DNA from: Salinisphaera sp. G21_0
GTDB lineage: Bacteria > Pseudomonadota > Gammaproteobacteria > Pseudomonadales > Endozoicomonadaceae
DNA length: 64,000 bases
Direction of reading: 5' to 3'
Assembly (NCBI RefSeq): GCF_017744115.1
Contig: NZ_JAGHQW010000027.1
Coordinates: forward strand, 1 to 64,000
The translations under genes and the position numbers were made by a program. This document shows positions 54,665 to 63,849 of the stretch, one piece after another. Each line of letters opens with the position of its first letter. Position 1 is the stretch's first letter. The notes below the pieces were generated by a model. That model ran no database searches. It had not been told where the DNA came from and saw only the letters and a program-made list of their open reading frames with translations.

Positions 54665-55960
54665 TTAAAGAGTCAGTGGGTTGGACACAAATTTTGTCAA
54701 GGTATTTGGCAACGGCAGGCGTTGAGATACTATTGACAGCGGTTTTGCCCGAGTTTTTTTCGGAGTCATCTGTGGCCGCATCAGGGTTGCACGAATACAG
54801 TCTCGGGCACAAATCTTCAGCGACCTGGGTTTAAAGGGCTCACGCAGGGCATCGATGATGCGAGGAGGTAGCCCTGCATCTAAGGCAACCGCCAGGGCGG
54901 TCTGGCCTGACCGGTTGCGAATATTGGGGTTGGCACCGTGGGCCAGCAGCATGTCAACACAGGTTGAGTTGCTACTTGCTATCGCCAGATGCAGCGGGGT
55001 ATCGCCATTCTTGCTCGTCTTGTTGGGATCGGCACCGTAGGCAAGGAGCATACTCACAATGTCGTCGTCTGTGTATTGTTTACTTAATGCCTCGCAGAGT
55101 GGGTTGCTAAACCTGCCGCTGTGGATGTCACCGGGCTTATCAGGATTGGCATCATGAGCCAGCAAATCGTCGACCATGCTGGCACTCCAGCGAAGGACTG
55201 CAAAGTCCAGCGCGGTACTACCATCTTTATCAGGAATATTGGGGTCGGCACCTTCGGCCAGCAGGATGTTAACGGCCAGGAGTTCGTTATTAAAGATGGC
55301 AATGCACAGCGGGGTGTGCCCAAAATGATTACGGGCATTAATATCGGCACCGTGATTCAGCAGGCACTTCAGGAGCATGATACTCTGATCGCGTACTTGC
55401 CGTACGGCCAGGTGCAGCGCCGTACAATTACGGCAGTCATGGACATGCGGATCAGCTCCGTGTTCCAGCAGGACCTTGCTGATTTCATACTTGCCATTTC
55501 TGGCAGCCAGAAGCAGAGGTTTGTTCTCTCTATTAGTCAACGGGTCGACGGTGTTGAAATTGGGGTCAACCCCACTGTTCAGGAGGGTTTTGAGGACATT
55601 GGACAGTCCGCTGTGTCTTTCACTGATCCAGGAGAGCGGGTGGTGGCCTCGCCGGTCACAGAGATTGGGGTCAATCTTCCGCTCCTTCAGCAAGCTCAGC
55701 AGGTTGTCCACAGCTTTCCGGTCACCCTTCCTGATTGCTACTGCCAGTTGATCGCCCAAATCACCCAACTCAGAATCAGACGTCGATGGATGCATTCTTC
55801 CGTTGCCCGGGGAAGCCACGGTACGTTTTGAAATATTATCTGCGCTGGCAACGGGTTGCTGGAGAGAAGATGATGGCTGTGCATTGGAACTCCCGGCCGC
55901 TTCCTCCGGATTGTCGATGTCATCCCGGGGCAATAAACATTGTCTGATGTTTGGGTTCAT
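54665..55960 (-). CDS. Ankyrin-repeat protein (array unit 1)
   Basis: A 431-residue protein, first unit in the direction of transcription. Leader MNPNIRQCLLPRDDIDNPEEAAGSS, then a Ser/Ala-rich segment and SDSELGDLGDQLAVAIRKGD, where ankyrin repeats begin. About nine repeats follow (for example GKYEISKVLLEHGADPHVHD, and SGQTALAVALDAGLPPRIID). The tail has CARDCIRATLM and KPLSIVSQRLPLPNTLTKFVSNPLTL-stop. The promoter for the whole array must lie in 55961-56359. Stop and next start are separated by 4 bases, so the units are probably one transcript. Confidence 0.87.
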   Translation of the reverse strand: MNPNIRQCLLPRDDIDNPEEAAGSSNAQPSSSLQQPVASADNISKRTVASPGNGRMHPSTSDSELGDLGDQLAVAIRKGDRKAVDNLLSLLKERKIDPNLCDRRGHHPLSWISERHSGLSNVLKTLLNSGVDPNFNTVDPLTNRENKPLLLAARNGKYEISKVLLEHGADPHVHDCRNCTALHLAVRQVRDQSIMLLKCLLNHGADINARNHFGHTPLCIAIFNNELLAVNILLAEGADPNIPDKDGSTALDFAVLRWSASMVDDLLAHDANPDKPGDIHSGRFSNPLCEALSKQYTDDDIVSMLLAYGADPNKTSKNGDTPLHLAIASSNSTCVDMLLAHGANPNIRNRSGQTALAVALDAGLPPRIIDALREPFKPRSLKICARDCIRATLMRPQMTPKKTRAKPLSIVSQRLPLPNTLTKFVSNPLTL

Positions 55961-56359
55961 TTCTGTCCTTTGGTCCGTTGCTGGAAAATCCCAAAGAGGA
56001 AAGTTGATACCTGTCTTTTAGTTCCTGAATCTGGTGTGTCATCGCTTTAAGAGCCAAATGGCAAAATAGAGGCTAGTTCAAAAGGCCTATTGCGCAACCC
56101 TGTTGCCTGTGTTTTGTTCTGATGCCCACGGCGCTGCGGTGATGAATTCCCACGGTGAACCTTGGTCGTATGACTTTATGAATAGAAAAAAACCGGGGAT
56201 ATAAAGTCCGGAAAACTCAGTAGAAAACTGACCACAAGGGTATAAACGGAGGTGGTACTTAAGGAAGGTTTTTCATTTATAGCGAGTACGATATGCATTC
56301 CCACGGGGGGATCCCGTGGGAGAGTTTCGCCCACGACAACACCGGATAACCGTTCACGC
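55961..56359. other. Region between dddD and the ankyrin array
   Basis: About 400 bases without a gene. It contains the presumed promoter of the ankyrin array and, at 56294-56325, a palindromic repeat after dddD. A related TTCCCACGG motif occurs at 56148-56156. Confidence 0.45.
56294..56325. repeat. REP-like palindrome downstream of dddD
   Basis: GCATTCCCACGGG and CCCGTGGGAGAGT form a hairpin with a GGGAT loop. GCATTCCCACG...CGTGGGA is a type of dispersed palindromic repeat found in many proteobacteria. It follows the dddD stop and may also act as a transcript end. Confidence 0.55.
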
Positions 56360-58864
56360 TTAACTCGGCAAGTACTCTTTCCCCCAGCCAGTACCGATAA
56401 CTTTGTCGTTTAGCATGGTTGCAATTTGTTCATCGGTATAGCCAAGACCCGCAACAATTTCAGTAGTCGAACGGCCTAATCGCTCGGTTGGTGTTTGCGC
56501 AATAATCTGTGCCCGTGAAGGCCTGATTGAGTAGTGATCAATAATAGTCACTGCGTGTCCACTGGGATGATCCCGGTAGCTGGAAAACGCATAACTGCCA
56601 AGGTCAATTCCCACTTTACCATCGGCAGGGCGAGTGTAACGCTCTCGAAGCTCGGCGATCCCCACTGAGCGCACCGCTGCTATATCCTGTTCCCGCAGCG
56701 CCTGCGCCCAATGATCAGCACTTTCCCCTAAGAGAACCTCGGTCAAAAAGGCCTTCTTATCTTTTGCTTCACTAATGCCAGCAAGGCCCGGAACGCGTTC
56801 AAGCTTGATCAACTCCTGCTCGCTGGCATCAATAAATAAATTGCCGTCTTTCGTTGCGTAAAAATGCGATAAATCGTGATTGCCCAGAGCCTCTCGCCCG
56901 GATGCTTCATCAAACGGAGCACGCCCCTGATAATCATAGGCAAATTTAATTTGTGCCAGATTGGTTGCCGCAGATAACGAAGTACACGCCCGGCTGTGCC
57001 GCCCGGTGCGCATTTTGTGATAAAGACTTAAGGCCATCCCCAAACCGCCAACAAAACCACAATTAACATCCAAAGTGCCTAAGTGTGCGTGTTCTTCTGG
57101 CGTTTGTGGTCCACCAAAACGACTCATAATGCCGCTATTTGCCTGAATAATGTCGTCATAACCTATGTAGTCTGTTTTGGGTCCACGGGTTGGTCCTCCC
57201 AGGCAGTCTAAACGACAGAATAACACGCCCGGATTAACGGCCTGTAAGCTGGCTTCGTCCAGACCCAAAGGCACTATCTGGCGCTCGGGGGCATTAATTA
57301 ACACCAGGTCAACGGATCGAACTAGCTGGTGAAAAATATCCCGTCCCTGTTCAGTATTGATATCAACCAAAGCACTCTTTTTGCCAATATTGGCTTGAAA
57401 ACTGTACACGGTGCCAATCAGTGGGTCATACAATGGTGTAACCGGATCCAATTTGATCACTTCGGCACCAAAGCGACTTAAAAAGGCGGCAGAATGGGGG
57501 CCGGCAATAACATTGGTCAAATCGAGTATTTTCACACCTGCCAACCAGGCCTGGCGATTGTCCTGTGCCGCAACCGCGCCAGTTAGCCGGGACGTTGCTT
57601 TAACATCTAAAAGCTCAGCCAGTGCTGCCTCAAAATCAACCGTGACTCTGGCCCTTGGCTGTAACATTTGTTCCGCCGATTCTTCCAGCCAGACCATAGG
57701 CCCCGGTTGTTTCATCATTCCATATTCAGGATCATCCACTTCAACGATCAATCCCGCTTGCGCACAGTGGTCACTGTTGACCCATTCCTGAGTGGTGCGA
57801 TGGGGTGCCCCCGGAATTTGCCCTTCGCCAAAGATAACCCCCCACTCTTCTGAGGTTTTGGTTAAAAACACCCGCTTCATTTTGGCTGAGATAATGTCAG
57901 CCCACTTTTTCGGCAGTGGATAAACGCCAATGGAGGTTTCGTCATCCCACTCATCAACCGGTAAATGCAGATTGTTCACCTCAGGTAAGCCTTCGGCCAA
58001 CAACTCGTCATATAAGCCCGTTACCTGTAAACAGCGTTTGGCGTGATTGCGATGGGATGGACAAACGACGTAGAAAAAGCGACCGTCTTTGCATTGGTAA
58101 GTGCGATAGAAGGGATCCAGGTACTCTTGTAAATCGTCGTAGCTAACATCCATCGGCAGATTGTTTTCTTTGCGATGATTGATTTCATGCTCGCGCATGG
58201 TCAGGTAGCGTTTGGGCAAATCTTCAATAACGATGGAGTTGTACGACAACCCTTCCATTAAGGCAGCGACAATCGGCACTTCAATATGATCACCAACACC
58301 GAGTTTTTCCCGGGCGAACAGTGCCATCACCACCGAGCTGGCCGCCAGCGTTGTCGCATAGGCTGAGCACAATGACAAAGGAGAAAAACTGGGATCCACG
58401 CCCATCAATACCCGGTTAAAGCCCATATCGGTGAAAGCACCAGAGTTAGCCGCAACAATCGCCTCTGTTGCTTTCCACTGACTGCGCAATTGATCATTAC
58501 TGGCATAGCCCGGCATGGAAATTGTGATCAGCTCAGGACGTGCTTGCCGCAACTGTGCAAAATCAATTCCCAGACGCTTTAAGACACCGGGACGAAAACT
58601 TTCTAAAACAATATCGGCGTGATCAATTAAGCTTAACGCCTGTGCCAGACCCTGATCGGATTTCAGATCAATATTTACCGTGGTTTTGTTCCGGTTCAAA
58701 ACGGCATTGGCGGGGCTCTGCCATTGTGGCCCGGTTGGCGGATCAATATGAATCACCGTTGCCCCCAGGTCAGCCAGAATCATGGCGACCGCAGGCCCGG
58801 CTATTTGCTGGCCAAAATCGATAACCCGAATACCGATTAATGGTAGATTTGCTTTCATACTCAA
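56360..58864 (-). CDS. dddD: DMSP CoA-transferase/lyase DddD
   Basis: An 834-residue protein made of two fused class III CoA-transferase (CaiB/BaiF) domains, residues about 8-420 and 440-830, the architecture and length of DddD. Each opens with the family motif (IRVIDFGQQIAGPAVAMILADLGA and VKILDLTNVIAGPHSAAFLSRFGA). Asp599 in LGTLDVNCGFVGG is at the position of the nucleophilic Asp reported near 602 in studied DddD. The enzyme converts dimethylsulfoniopropionate to dimethyl sulfide and 3-hydroxypropionyl-CoA. The LysR, BCCT, dddB-like and dddC-like genes next to it support DddD over other CoA-transferases. The promoter should lie in AT-rich 58865-59085. Confidence 0.93.
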   Translation of the reverse strand: MSMKANLPLIGIRVIDFGQQIAGPAVAMILADLGATVIHIDPPTGPQWQSPANAVLNRNKTTVNIDLKSDQGLAQALSLIDHADIVLESFRPGVLKRLGIDFAQLRQARPELITISMPGYASNDQLRSQWKATEAIVAANSGAFTDMGFNRVLMGVDPSFSPLSLCSAYATTLAASSVVMALFAREKLGVGDHIEVPIVAALMEGLSYNSIVIEDLPKRYLTMREHEINHRKENNLPMDVSYDDLQEYLDPFYRTYQCKDGRFFYVVCPSHRNHAKRCLQVTGLYDELLAEGLPEVNNLHLPVDEWDDETSIGVYPLPKKWADIISAKMKRVFLTKTSEEWGVIFGEGQIPGAPHRTTQEWVNSDHCAQAGLIVEVDDPEYGMMKQPGPMVWLEESAEQMLQPRARVTVDFEAALAELLDVKATSRLTGAVAAQDNRQAWLAGVKILDLTNVIAGPHSAAFLSRFGAEVIKLDPVTPLYDPLIGTVYSFQANIGKKSALVDINTEQGRDIFHQLVRSVDLVLINAPERQIVPLGLDEASLQAVNPGVLFCRLDCLGGPTRGPKTDYIGYDDIIQANSGIMSRFGGPQTPEEHAHLGTLDVNCGFVGGLGMALSLYHKMRTGRHSRACTSLSAATNLAQIKFAYDYQGRAPFDEASGREALGNHDLSHFYATKDGNLFIDASEQELIKLERVPGLAGISEAKDKKAFLTEVLLGESADHWAQALREQDIAAVRSVGIAELRERYTRPADGKVGIDLGSYAFSSYRDHPSGHAVTIIDHYSIRPSRAQIIAQTPTERLGRSTTEIVAGLGYTDEQIATMLNDKVIGTGWGKEYLPS

Positions 58865-59085
58865 TGTGTTTTCTCACTCTATTTAATTAGTAGTTCTGAC
58901 TTTCAATCTCCAGCGTAAAAACGTGAAAAGTAATAATTATCATAAAAGTCGTTATTAATTAATTAGCCCATTTGAAAACTGAGTAGTTACCTTTCAAATT
59001 TATTAAACACCGACATAATAAACGCTTGACAAAAACTGACCAGCAATAAAAATATTATCTTTGATCTTAATTTTTTTATAACAGC

Positions 59086-60003
59086 CTATTCCCGGTCAGC
59101 CTCCCAGGCCGGTTGAACTTCACTGAGCAACCAGGTACGAAATGCCTCGACATCCTGATGTTTAACATGAGAGTTGGGGTAAACGAGATAAAAAGCTTCA
59201 TCGGTTGGAATTTTAGTTTTAAACGGGGTAACCAACTTACCCGAATCGATCAGATCCCTTACCAGGCTGGTGCGACCAAGCGCAATACCCTCCCCCAATA
59301 CTGCCAACTCCAATGCCGATACCAAGGTGTCCATATAAAAGCCCTGGCTGGTCTTGATATCTTTATAATTGGCCTGACTGAGCCAGTGCCCCCAACCTTC
59401 TTCATAGCCCATCACGTGCAGCAACATATGCTCAGAGAGATCAAAGGTGTCTGCATCAATCGGGTATTTTGCCAGGTATTCGGGACTGCACACAGGAAAG
59501 AGCTCATCCCAGGTTAACCGGTCGCTGGTCATCCCCTGCCAATGGCCCTTGCCGTAGCGAATTTCCAGATCGCTATCCAGGCTATTTTCCCGCTCAACTT
59601 CATTCACCCAGATATTGCTGGTCAAACGCAGGTTAGTACCCGGATATTGCTTTCTAAAATTTTTCAGCCTCGGCGCTAACCACTTAATAAAAAACACCAT
59701 ATTCACTTTAATGGTCAGCAGGTTCGTTCGACCATGGCCAAAGATCTCTTCCGTGGCAACGGTCAGGCGCTCAACAGAATCGTGGACAGCGGGTAGATAG
59801 GCGGCCCCGGCATCGGTCAGCTCCAGTCCCCTTGGTAACCGGCGAAACAATAAACAACCCAACTGGCTCTCCAGGCCCTTGACCTGCTGGCTCACGGCTG
59901 CCTGAGTAAGGTTTAGCTCGTTAGCCGCATGAGTAAAACTCAAGTGCCGGGCAGAGGCCTCAAATGCCCTGATCCAGTTTAAGGGCGGCAGTCGTTTTTT
60001 CAT
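59086..60003 (-). CDS. LysR-family regulator of the DMSP cluster
   Basis: 305 residues from the ATG at 60003 (MKKRLPPLNWIRAFE), the usual opening of the GcvA-like LysR group; an ATG nine codons upstream is also possible. The helix-turn-helix is AANELNLTQAAVSQQVKGLESQLG, then an effector-binding domain from about residue 90. It is transcribed toward dddD and divergently from dddT. In other bacteria a LysR regulator (DddR) activates dddD in response to DMSP breakdown products; the same is likely here. Confidence 0.9.
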   Translation of the reverse strand: MKKRLPPLNWIRAFEASARHLSFTHAANELNLTQAAVSQQVKGLESQLGCLLFRRLPRGLELTDAGAAYLPAVHDSVERLTVATEEIFGHGRTNLLTIKVNMVFFIKWLAPRLKNFRKQYPGTNLRLTSNIWVNEVERENSLDSDLEIRYGKGHWQGMTSDRLTWDELFPVCSPEYLAKYPIDADTFDLSEHMLLHVMGYEEGWGHWLSQANYKDIKTSQGFYMDTLVSALELAVLGEGIALGRTSLVRDLIDSGKLVTPFKTKIPTDEAFYLVYPNSHVKHQDVEAFRTWLLSEVQPAWEADRE

Positions 60004-60298
60004 AAGAATACCGTATAAGTACCTGAGCATTTGAAATCATATTGCAAACTGGCCAGATCAAAGGGAAGTTAACGACTTAAACAAATGTTTAATTATTATT
60101 TTCAAGCTTTTTAGCTTTGGTTTTTAATATTACATAACTTAATAAGTGGCACTTACAAATTATTTTATACCTTTGCCATAAGTTTTATTGATTGTCTTCA
60201 AACCGAAAGCTGCTCAAAATTATACCATGTCGTAAAAGTCGCTATTAGAGAAATGACTGATTGGCAATCATCGTATTTTTTCAGAGCGAGGCAAAAAA

Positions 60299-60421
60299 AT
60301 GAATAACAACAAACGCGAAAAAAAGCATATTGACTTGCGAAAGCAAACGTTACCAACGGGTGTCGTGCTTGTAAGTACGCAAAAACAGGTACATGAGGAA
60401 ATATTACTTCCTGTCGTCTAA
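60299..60421 (+). CDS. Small ORF upstream of dddT
   Basis: A 40-codon ORF with GCGAGG at suitable distance before the ATG. It is basic at the start (MNNNKREKKHIDLRKQ). It could be a small gene or the N-terminal stub of a gene cut by the following IS66-like fragment. No similarity recognised. Confidence 0.3.
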   Translation: MNNNKREKKHIDLRKQTLPTGVVLVSTQKQVHEEILLPVV

Positions 60422-60432
60422 CCTGACCTCTA

Positions 60433-60700
60433 TGTTTATATCATTTCCCGAAGACTTACCATCCAGCCTGCCTGAGTATATTGCTCAACGGCAGGACCAG
60501 AATGTTCAGCTGCAAGAGCAGTTGCCCGGCAACAGGCCCGGATTGAACCACTCGATAACGCCCCTAACCACCATGCCCTCCTGTTTGTGCAGAAGAGGTG
60601 ATTGCGCATGAAGACATTCCCGAGGGATCCACCCGTTACGGTCGGGAGCCCAGCTCCGAGCAGGCGATGGAAATTAAGGTTAAGACCTTTCAAAGGCATT
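60433..60700 (+). pseudogene. Decayed IS66-like transposase N-terminal fragment
   Basis: MFISFPEDLPSSLPEYIAQ followed by QDQNVQLQEQL, then in a shifted frame ARQQARIEPLDNAPN and, after a stop, EEVIAHEDIPEGSTRYGREPS. The Gln-rich coiled coil with a QxARIExL repeat resembles the N-terminal region of IS66 TnpC transposases. At least one frameshift and one in-frame stop are present, and the catalytic domain is missing. The family call is tentative. Confidence 0.4.
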
Positions 60701-60827
60701 CAGGAAAAAACGGCTCAGTGTTCCGGATGACCCGACCTTACCCCTGCACAATACCCCTTGCGCAAGTCAGTGCAGGCGTTTTTGAGTACTTACCCGTGCG
60801 TCCAGGTTTACCGAGCGGAGCGACACT

Positions 60828-62480
60828 ATGAACAGCCCGAAGTCAGTAACCGGTATTTTTGCCAATACCCATCCCGTGATGAGCAGGGGCTCGGCGATAG
60901 TCATTGTCGCCTTTGTCCTTTTTACGATCATTGCCCCGGCATACGCTAATAGCCTCTATGAAGCCGCCAAGCGCTTTATCGCCACCAGTCTGGCCTGGTA
61001 TTACGCTATCCTGATGAGTTTCTTTTTACTCCTGGCCATATACACAGCGTTTAGTCGCTTTGGCCGCATTAAGTTAGGTCACGACAACGACAAACCAGAA
61101 TACGGCTTCTTTTCCTGGTTCTCGATGCTGTTTAGTGCGGGTATTGGTATCGGCATCCTGTTCTGGAGTATTGCCGAGCCAATTTACCACTTGCAAAGCA
61201 ATCCTTTTATTGCCGAAGGCCAGGCAAAAACCGTGGCAGCCGCACAGATAGCGATGCGCGTCAGTATCTTTCACTGGGGCTTACACGGTTGGGCACTATT
61301 TGCGATTACGGGGATGGCATTAGCTTATTTCACCTACCGCAAAGGCTTGCCATTATCGATCCGTTCTGGCTTGTACCCGACCTTTGGCAACAAAATATAC
61401 GGCCCGATTGGTCACATGGCGGACTTGCTGGCGGTTTTCGGTACTGTATTTGGTATCGCCACCTCGTTAGGACTTGGCGCACAGCAGATGAACGCAGGTA
61501 TTAACTACCTGTTTGGTATCAATATAAACCCGGCCAACCAAGTGATCATTATTGCGATCATTACAGGATTGGCAACGCTCTCAACGTTAAGAGGCCTGGA
61601 CAAAGGCCTGAAAAAAGTCAGCGAATTAAACATGCGCCTTACCGCATTAATGCTGACCTTCTTTATTGTTCTGGGGCCAACTGCTTATTTACTGGGAGCC
61701 TTTGCCACTAACCTGGGTGATTACATGACCCATGCCGTCGGGCTCGGTTTTTGGGTTGATCCGGATCCCAAAAGTCAATGGCAGAGTTGCTGGACCCTGT
61801 TTTATTGGGGCTGGTGGATCGCCTGGGCACCCTTCGTCGGCATTTTTATTGCCCGTATCTCTAAAGGCCGTACCGTCAAAGAGTTTATTCTGGGAGTCTT
61901 GATCGCACCAACGTTACTGGCAACCTTTTGGATCACCGCGTTTGGTAATACGGCTATTTTTATTGAACTCTTTGGTTCTGGCGGGGTCACAGAGGCCATT
62001 AATAAAGATATTACAACGGCTTTATTTGTCACCATGGAGTTAATGGACCTGGGTACGGTTGTTGTTGGAATCGGTGCCATTATCTGCACAGTCATGCTAG
62101 TGACTTACTTTATCACTTCTGCTGACTCGGCAACCCTGGTTATCTGTACGTTAGTGTCTATGGGCAAACAAAAATCACCTCCCAAGTTACGTATGTTCTG
62201 GGGCTTACTCATTGGTGCGGTTGCCGGTGTGTTATTAATTGCCGGTGGCTTAAAAGCGTTACAAACCGCCTCTATTGTTGCGGCACTGCCCTATTCTATT
62301 GTTCTGGCGCTTACTACCTGGGGCTTGTATAAGGCTTTTCGCGAGGAACCCAATATTGACATGCCATACTCAGTCACCCCCGGTGATACTCCACTGCCAC
62401 CGGAATACGGTCAAGGCTATGCGCTCAAGCGCAGTAAGCAGGAAACAGCGGAGTGCCTGGCGACTAATCAAAATGTTTAG
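60828..62480 (+). CDS. dddT: BCCT-family transporter, DMSP uptake (DddT-like)
   Basis: A 550-residue inner-membrane carrier with about twelve hydrophobic segments. BCCT features: SAGIGIGILFWSIAEPIYHLQ, the helix SIFHWGLHGWALFAITGMAL and the strongly conserved WTLFYWGWWIAWAPFVGIFIARISKGRTVKEF. BCCT carriers bring in betaine-like compounds; beside dddD the likely substrate is DMSP, and genes in this place are named dddT. The ATG at 60828 has GGAG upstream. First gene of dddT-dddB-dddC. Confidence 0.92.
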   Translation: MNSPKSVTGIFANTHPVMSRGSAIVIVAFVLFTIIAPAYANSLYEAAKRFIATSLAWYYAILMSFFLLLAIYTAFSRFGRIKLGHDNDKPEYGFFSWFSMLFSAGIGIGILFWSIAEPIYHLQSNPFIAEGQAKTVAAAQIAMRVSIFHWGLHGWALFAITGMALAYFTYRKGLPLSIRSGLYPTFGNKIYGPIGHMADLLAVFGTVFGIATSLGLGAQQMNAGINYLFGININPANQVIIIAIITGLATLSTLRGLDKGLKKVSELNMRLTALMLTFFIVLGPTAYLLGAFATNLGDYMTHAVGLGFWVDPDPKSQWQSCWTLFYWGWWIAWAPFVGIFIARISKGRTVKEFILGVLIAPTLLATFWITAFGNTAIFIELFGSGGVTEAINKDITTALFVTMELMDLGTVVVGIGAIICTVMLVTYFITSADSATLVICTLVSMGKQKSPPKLRMFWGLLIGAVAGVLLIAGGLKALQTASIVAALPYSIVLALTTWGLYKAFREEPNIDMPYSVTPGDTPLPPEYGQGYALKRSKQETAECLATNQNV

Positions 62481-62499
62481 TGCAGAAAAGCACCAATAC

Positions 62500-62563
62500 C
62501 CGTTCATCCTGAGCGGAGTCGAAGGATGGGAGCACTGCACTTCGACTCCGCTTGTGTGAACGG
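62500..62563. repeat. Dispersed inverted repeat between dddT and dddB
   Basis: CCGTTCATCCTGAGCGGAGTCG and an imperfect complement ending in CTTCGACTCCGC...GTGAACGG pair to form a long hairpin. Sequences with GTTCATCCTGAGC and TCGAAGGAT recur as intergenic repeats in many genomes. It sits inside the presumed operon and could trim the dddT mRNA 3' end. Confidence 0.65.
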
Positions 62564-62619
62564 CATGGATATCAACGCTTGCCAGTGAATAGACTGTCCT
62601 AACGAATAAGGAAAACCAC

Positions 62620-63780
62620 ATGTCTTCACAGATCATTCTTCCGCGTATTCTGCAAGTTGGTGAACATGCGAGTTTGGCAGTCGCTGATATTTTAACCAGT
62701 ATGGGCTGCTCCCGCGCCCTGATTGTCACTGATAACATGATGGTTAAATTAGGCTATGTCGCTAACATCACAAAAGTACTGGAACAGCAACATATAACGT
62801 TTGATGTTTTCTCAGACACCGTGCCCGAGCCAACCGTTGCCTCCATTCAAGCCGGGGTGGAAATGGCCAGGGCAGGTGATTATGACGGCATAATTGCTTT
62901 AGGTGGTGGTAGTTCTATCGATAGCGCCAAAGCCATTGCAATGCTCGCTCAATACGGCGGTGACATGAAAGATTACCGTTTCCCGCGTATTGTCAACGAA
63001 CCCGGCTTACCCCTTATCGCGATTCCAACTACTGCCGGTACCGGCTCAGAAGCAACCCGTGTCACCATTATTACTGACGAAACCAGCGACGAAAAAATGC
63101 TCTGTATTGGTACCGGCTTTATGCCTGTTGCCGCGCTCGTTGACTACACGCTGACCATCAGTGTACCAGCCCGAACCACCGCAGATACCGGTATTGATGC
63201 CCTGACCCACGCCATTGAAGCTTACGTCAGTAGAAAAGCCAATGCTTACAGCGATACGCAAGCCATTGCCGCCATGAAACTCATTGCGCCAAACCTGCGC
63301 AAGGTTTACCACAATGGCGAAGATCAACAGGCCCGGGAACAAATGATGTTGGGTTCGACCCTGGCGGGTGTTGCTTTCTCTAACGCATCGGTTGCCCTGG
63401 TACACGGTATGAGCCGCCCTATTGGCGCTTTTTTCCACGTACCGCACGGTTTATCGAATGCCATGTTATTACCGGATGTCACGGAATATTCTATTCCTGC
63501 TGCCCCCGGGCGCTACGCGGATTGTGCCCGGGCTATGGGCATCGCTGCTCACCGGGCCAGTGACCGGCAAGCCAATGAAAAATTATTAACTGAACTCAAA
63601 GCCCTCAACGAAGAGTTATCCGTACCAACGCCAGCGCAATTCGGTATCGATAAAAATGAATTTTTCTCCGTTTGCCAGACTATGGCGGAACAAGCCCTGG
63701 CCTCAGGCTCACCAGGCAATAACCCAAGAGTACCAAGTACTGAAGAACTCGTGAGCATGTATCAGGCACTATGGGATTAG
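62620..63780 (+). CDS. dddB: Iron-containing alcohol dehydrogenase (DddB-like)
   Basis: A 386-residue member of the type III alcohol dehydrogenases. The nucleotide loop is ALGGGSSIDSAKA (residues 93-105), then the IPTTAGTGSEAT segment, and the iron ligands are Asp193 and His197 (DTGIDALTHAIEAYVS), His262 (VHGMSRP) and His276 (FFHVPHG). In DMSP clusters DddB oxidises the 3-hydroxypropionate arm to malonate semialdehyde. Its place between dddT and a dddC-like gene supports that role. The spacing to dddT (139 bases) holds a repeat. Confidence 0.93.
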   Translation: MSSQIILPRILQVGEHASLAVADILTSMGCSRALIVTDNMMVKLGYVANITKVLEQQHITFDVFSDTVPEPTVASIQAGVEMARAGDYDGIIALGGGSSIDSAKAIAMLAQYGGDMKDYRFPRIVNEPGLPLIAIPTTAGTGSEATRVTIITDETSDEKMLCIGTGFMPVAALVDYTLTISVPARTTADTGIDALTHAIEAYVSRKANAYSDTQAIAAMKLIAPNLRKVYHNGEDQQAREQMMLGSTLAGVAFSNASVALVHGMSRPIGAFFHVPHGLSNAMLLPDVTEYSIPAAPGRYADCARAMGIAAHRASDRQANEKLLTELKALNEELSVPTPAQFGIDKNEFFSVCQTMAEQALASGSPGNNPRVPSTEELVSMYQALWD

Positions 63781-63849
63781 CACAATGCTCAAGCACTCAT
63801 GAATCAACTGAGCCTGAGTGCTAAAAATATCAGCCCCGGGAGGACATCA

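Larger units (their letters stand above)
60004..60827. other. Divergent region between the LysR gene and dddT
   Basis: About 820 bases. The first 290 are AT-rich and hold the LysR promoter. Then come a 40-codon ORF (60299-60421), a decayed IS66-like fragment (60433-60700) and about 100 bases leading to the dddT start. The original dddT promoter may have been separated from its gene by the insertion. Confidence 0.5.

Noticed and set aside
47910-55960. Regular repeats that might suggest a CRISPR array
   Set aside because: The periodicity is about 99 bases in coding sequence (33-residue ankyrin repeats), with no short identical direct repeats and no cas genes.
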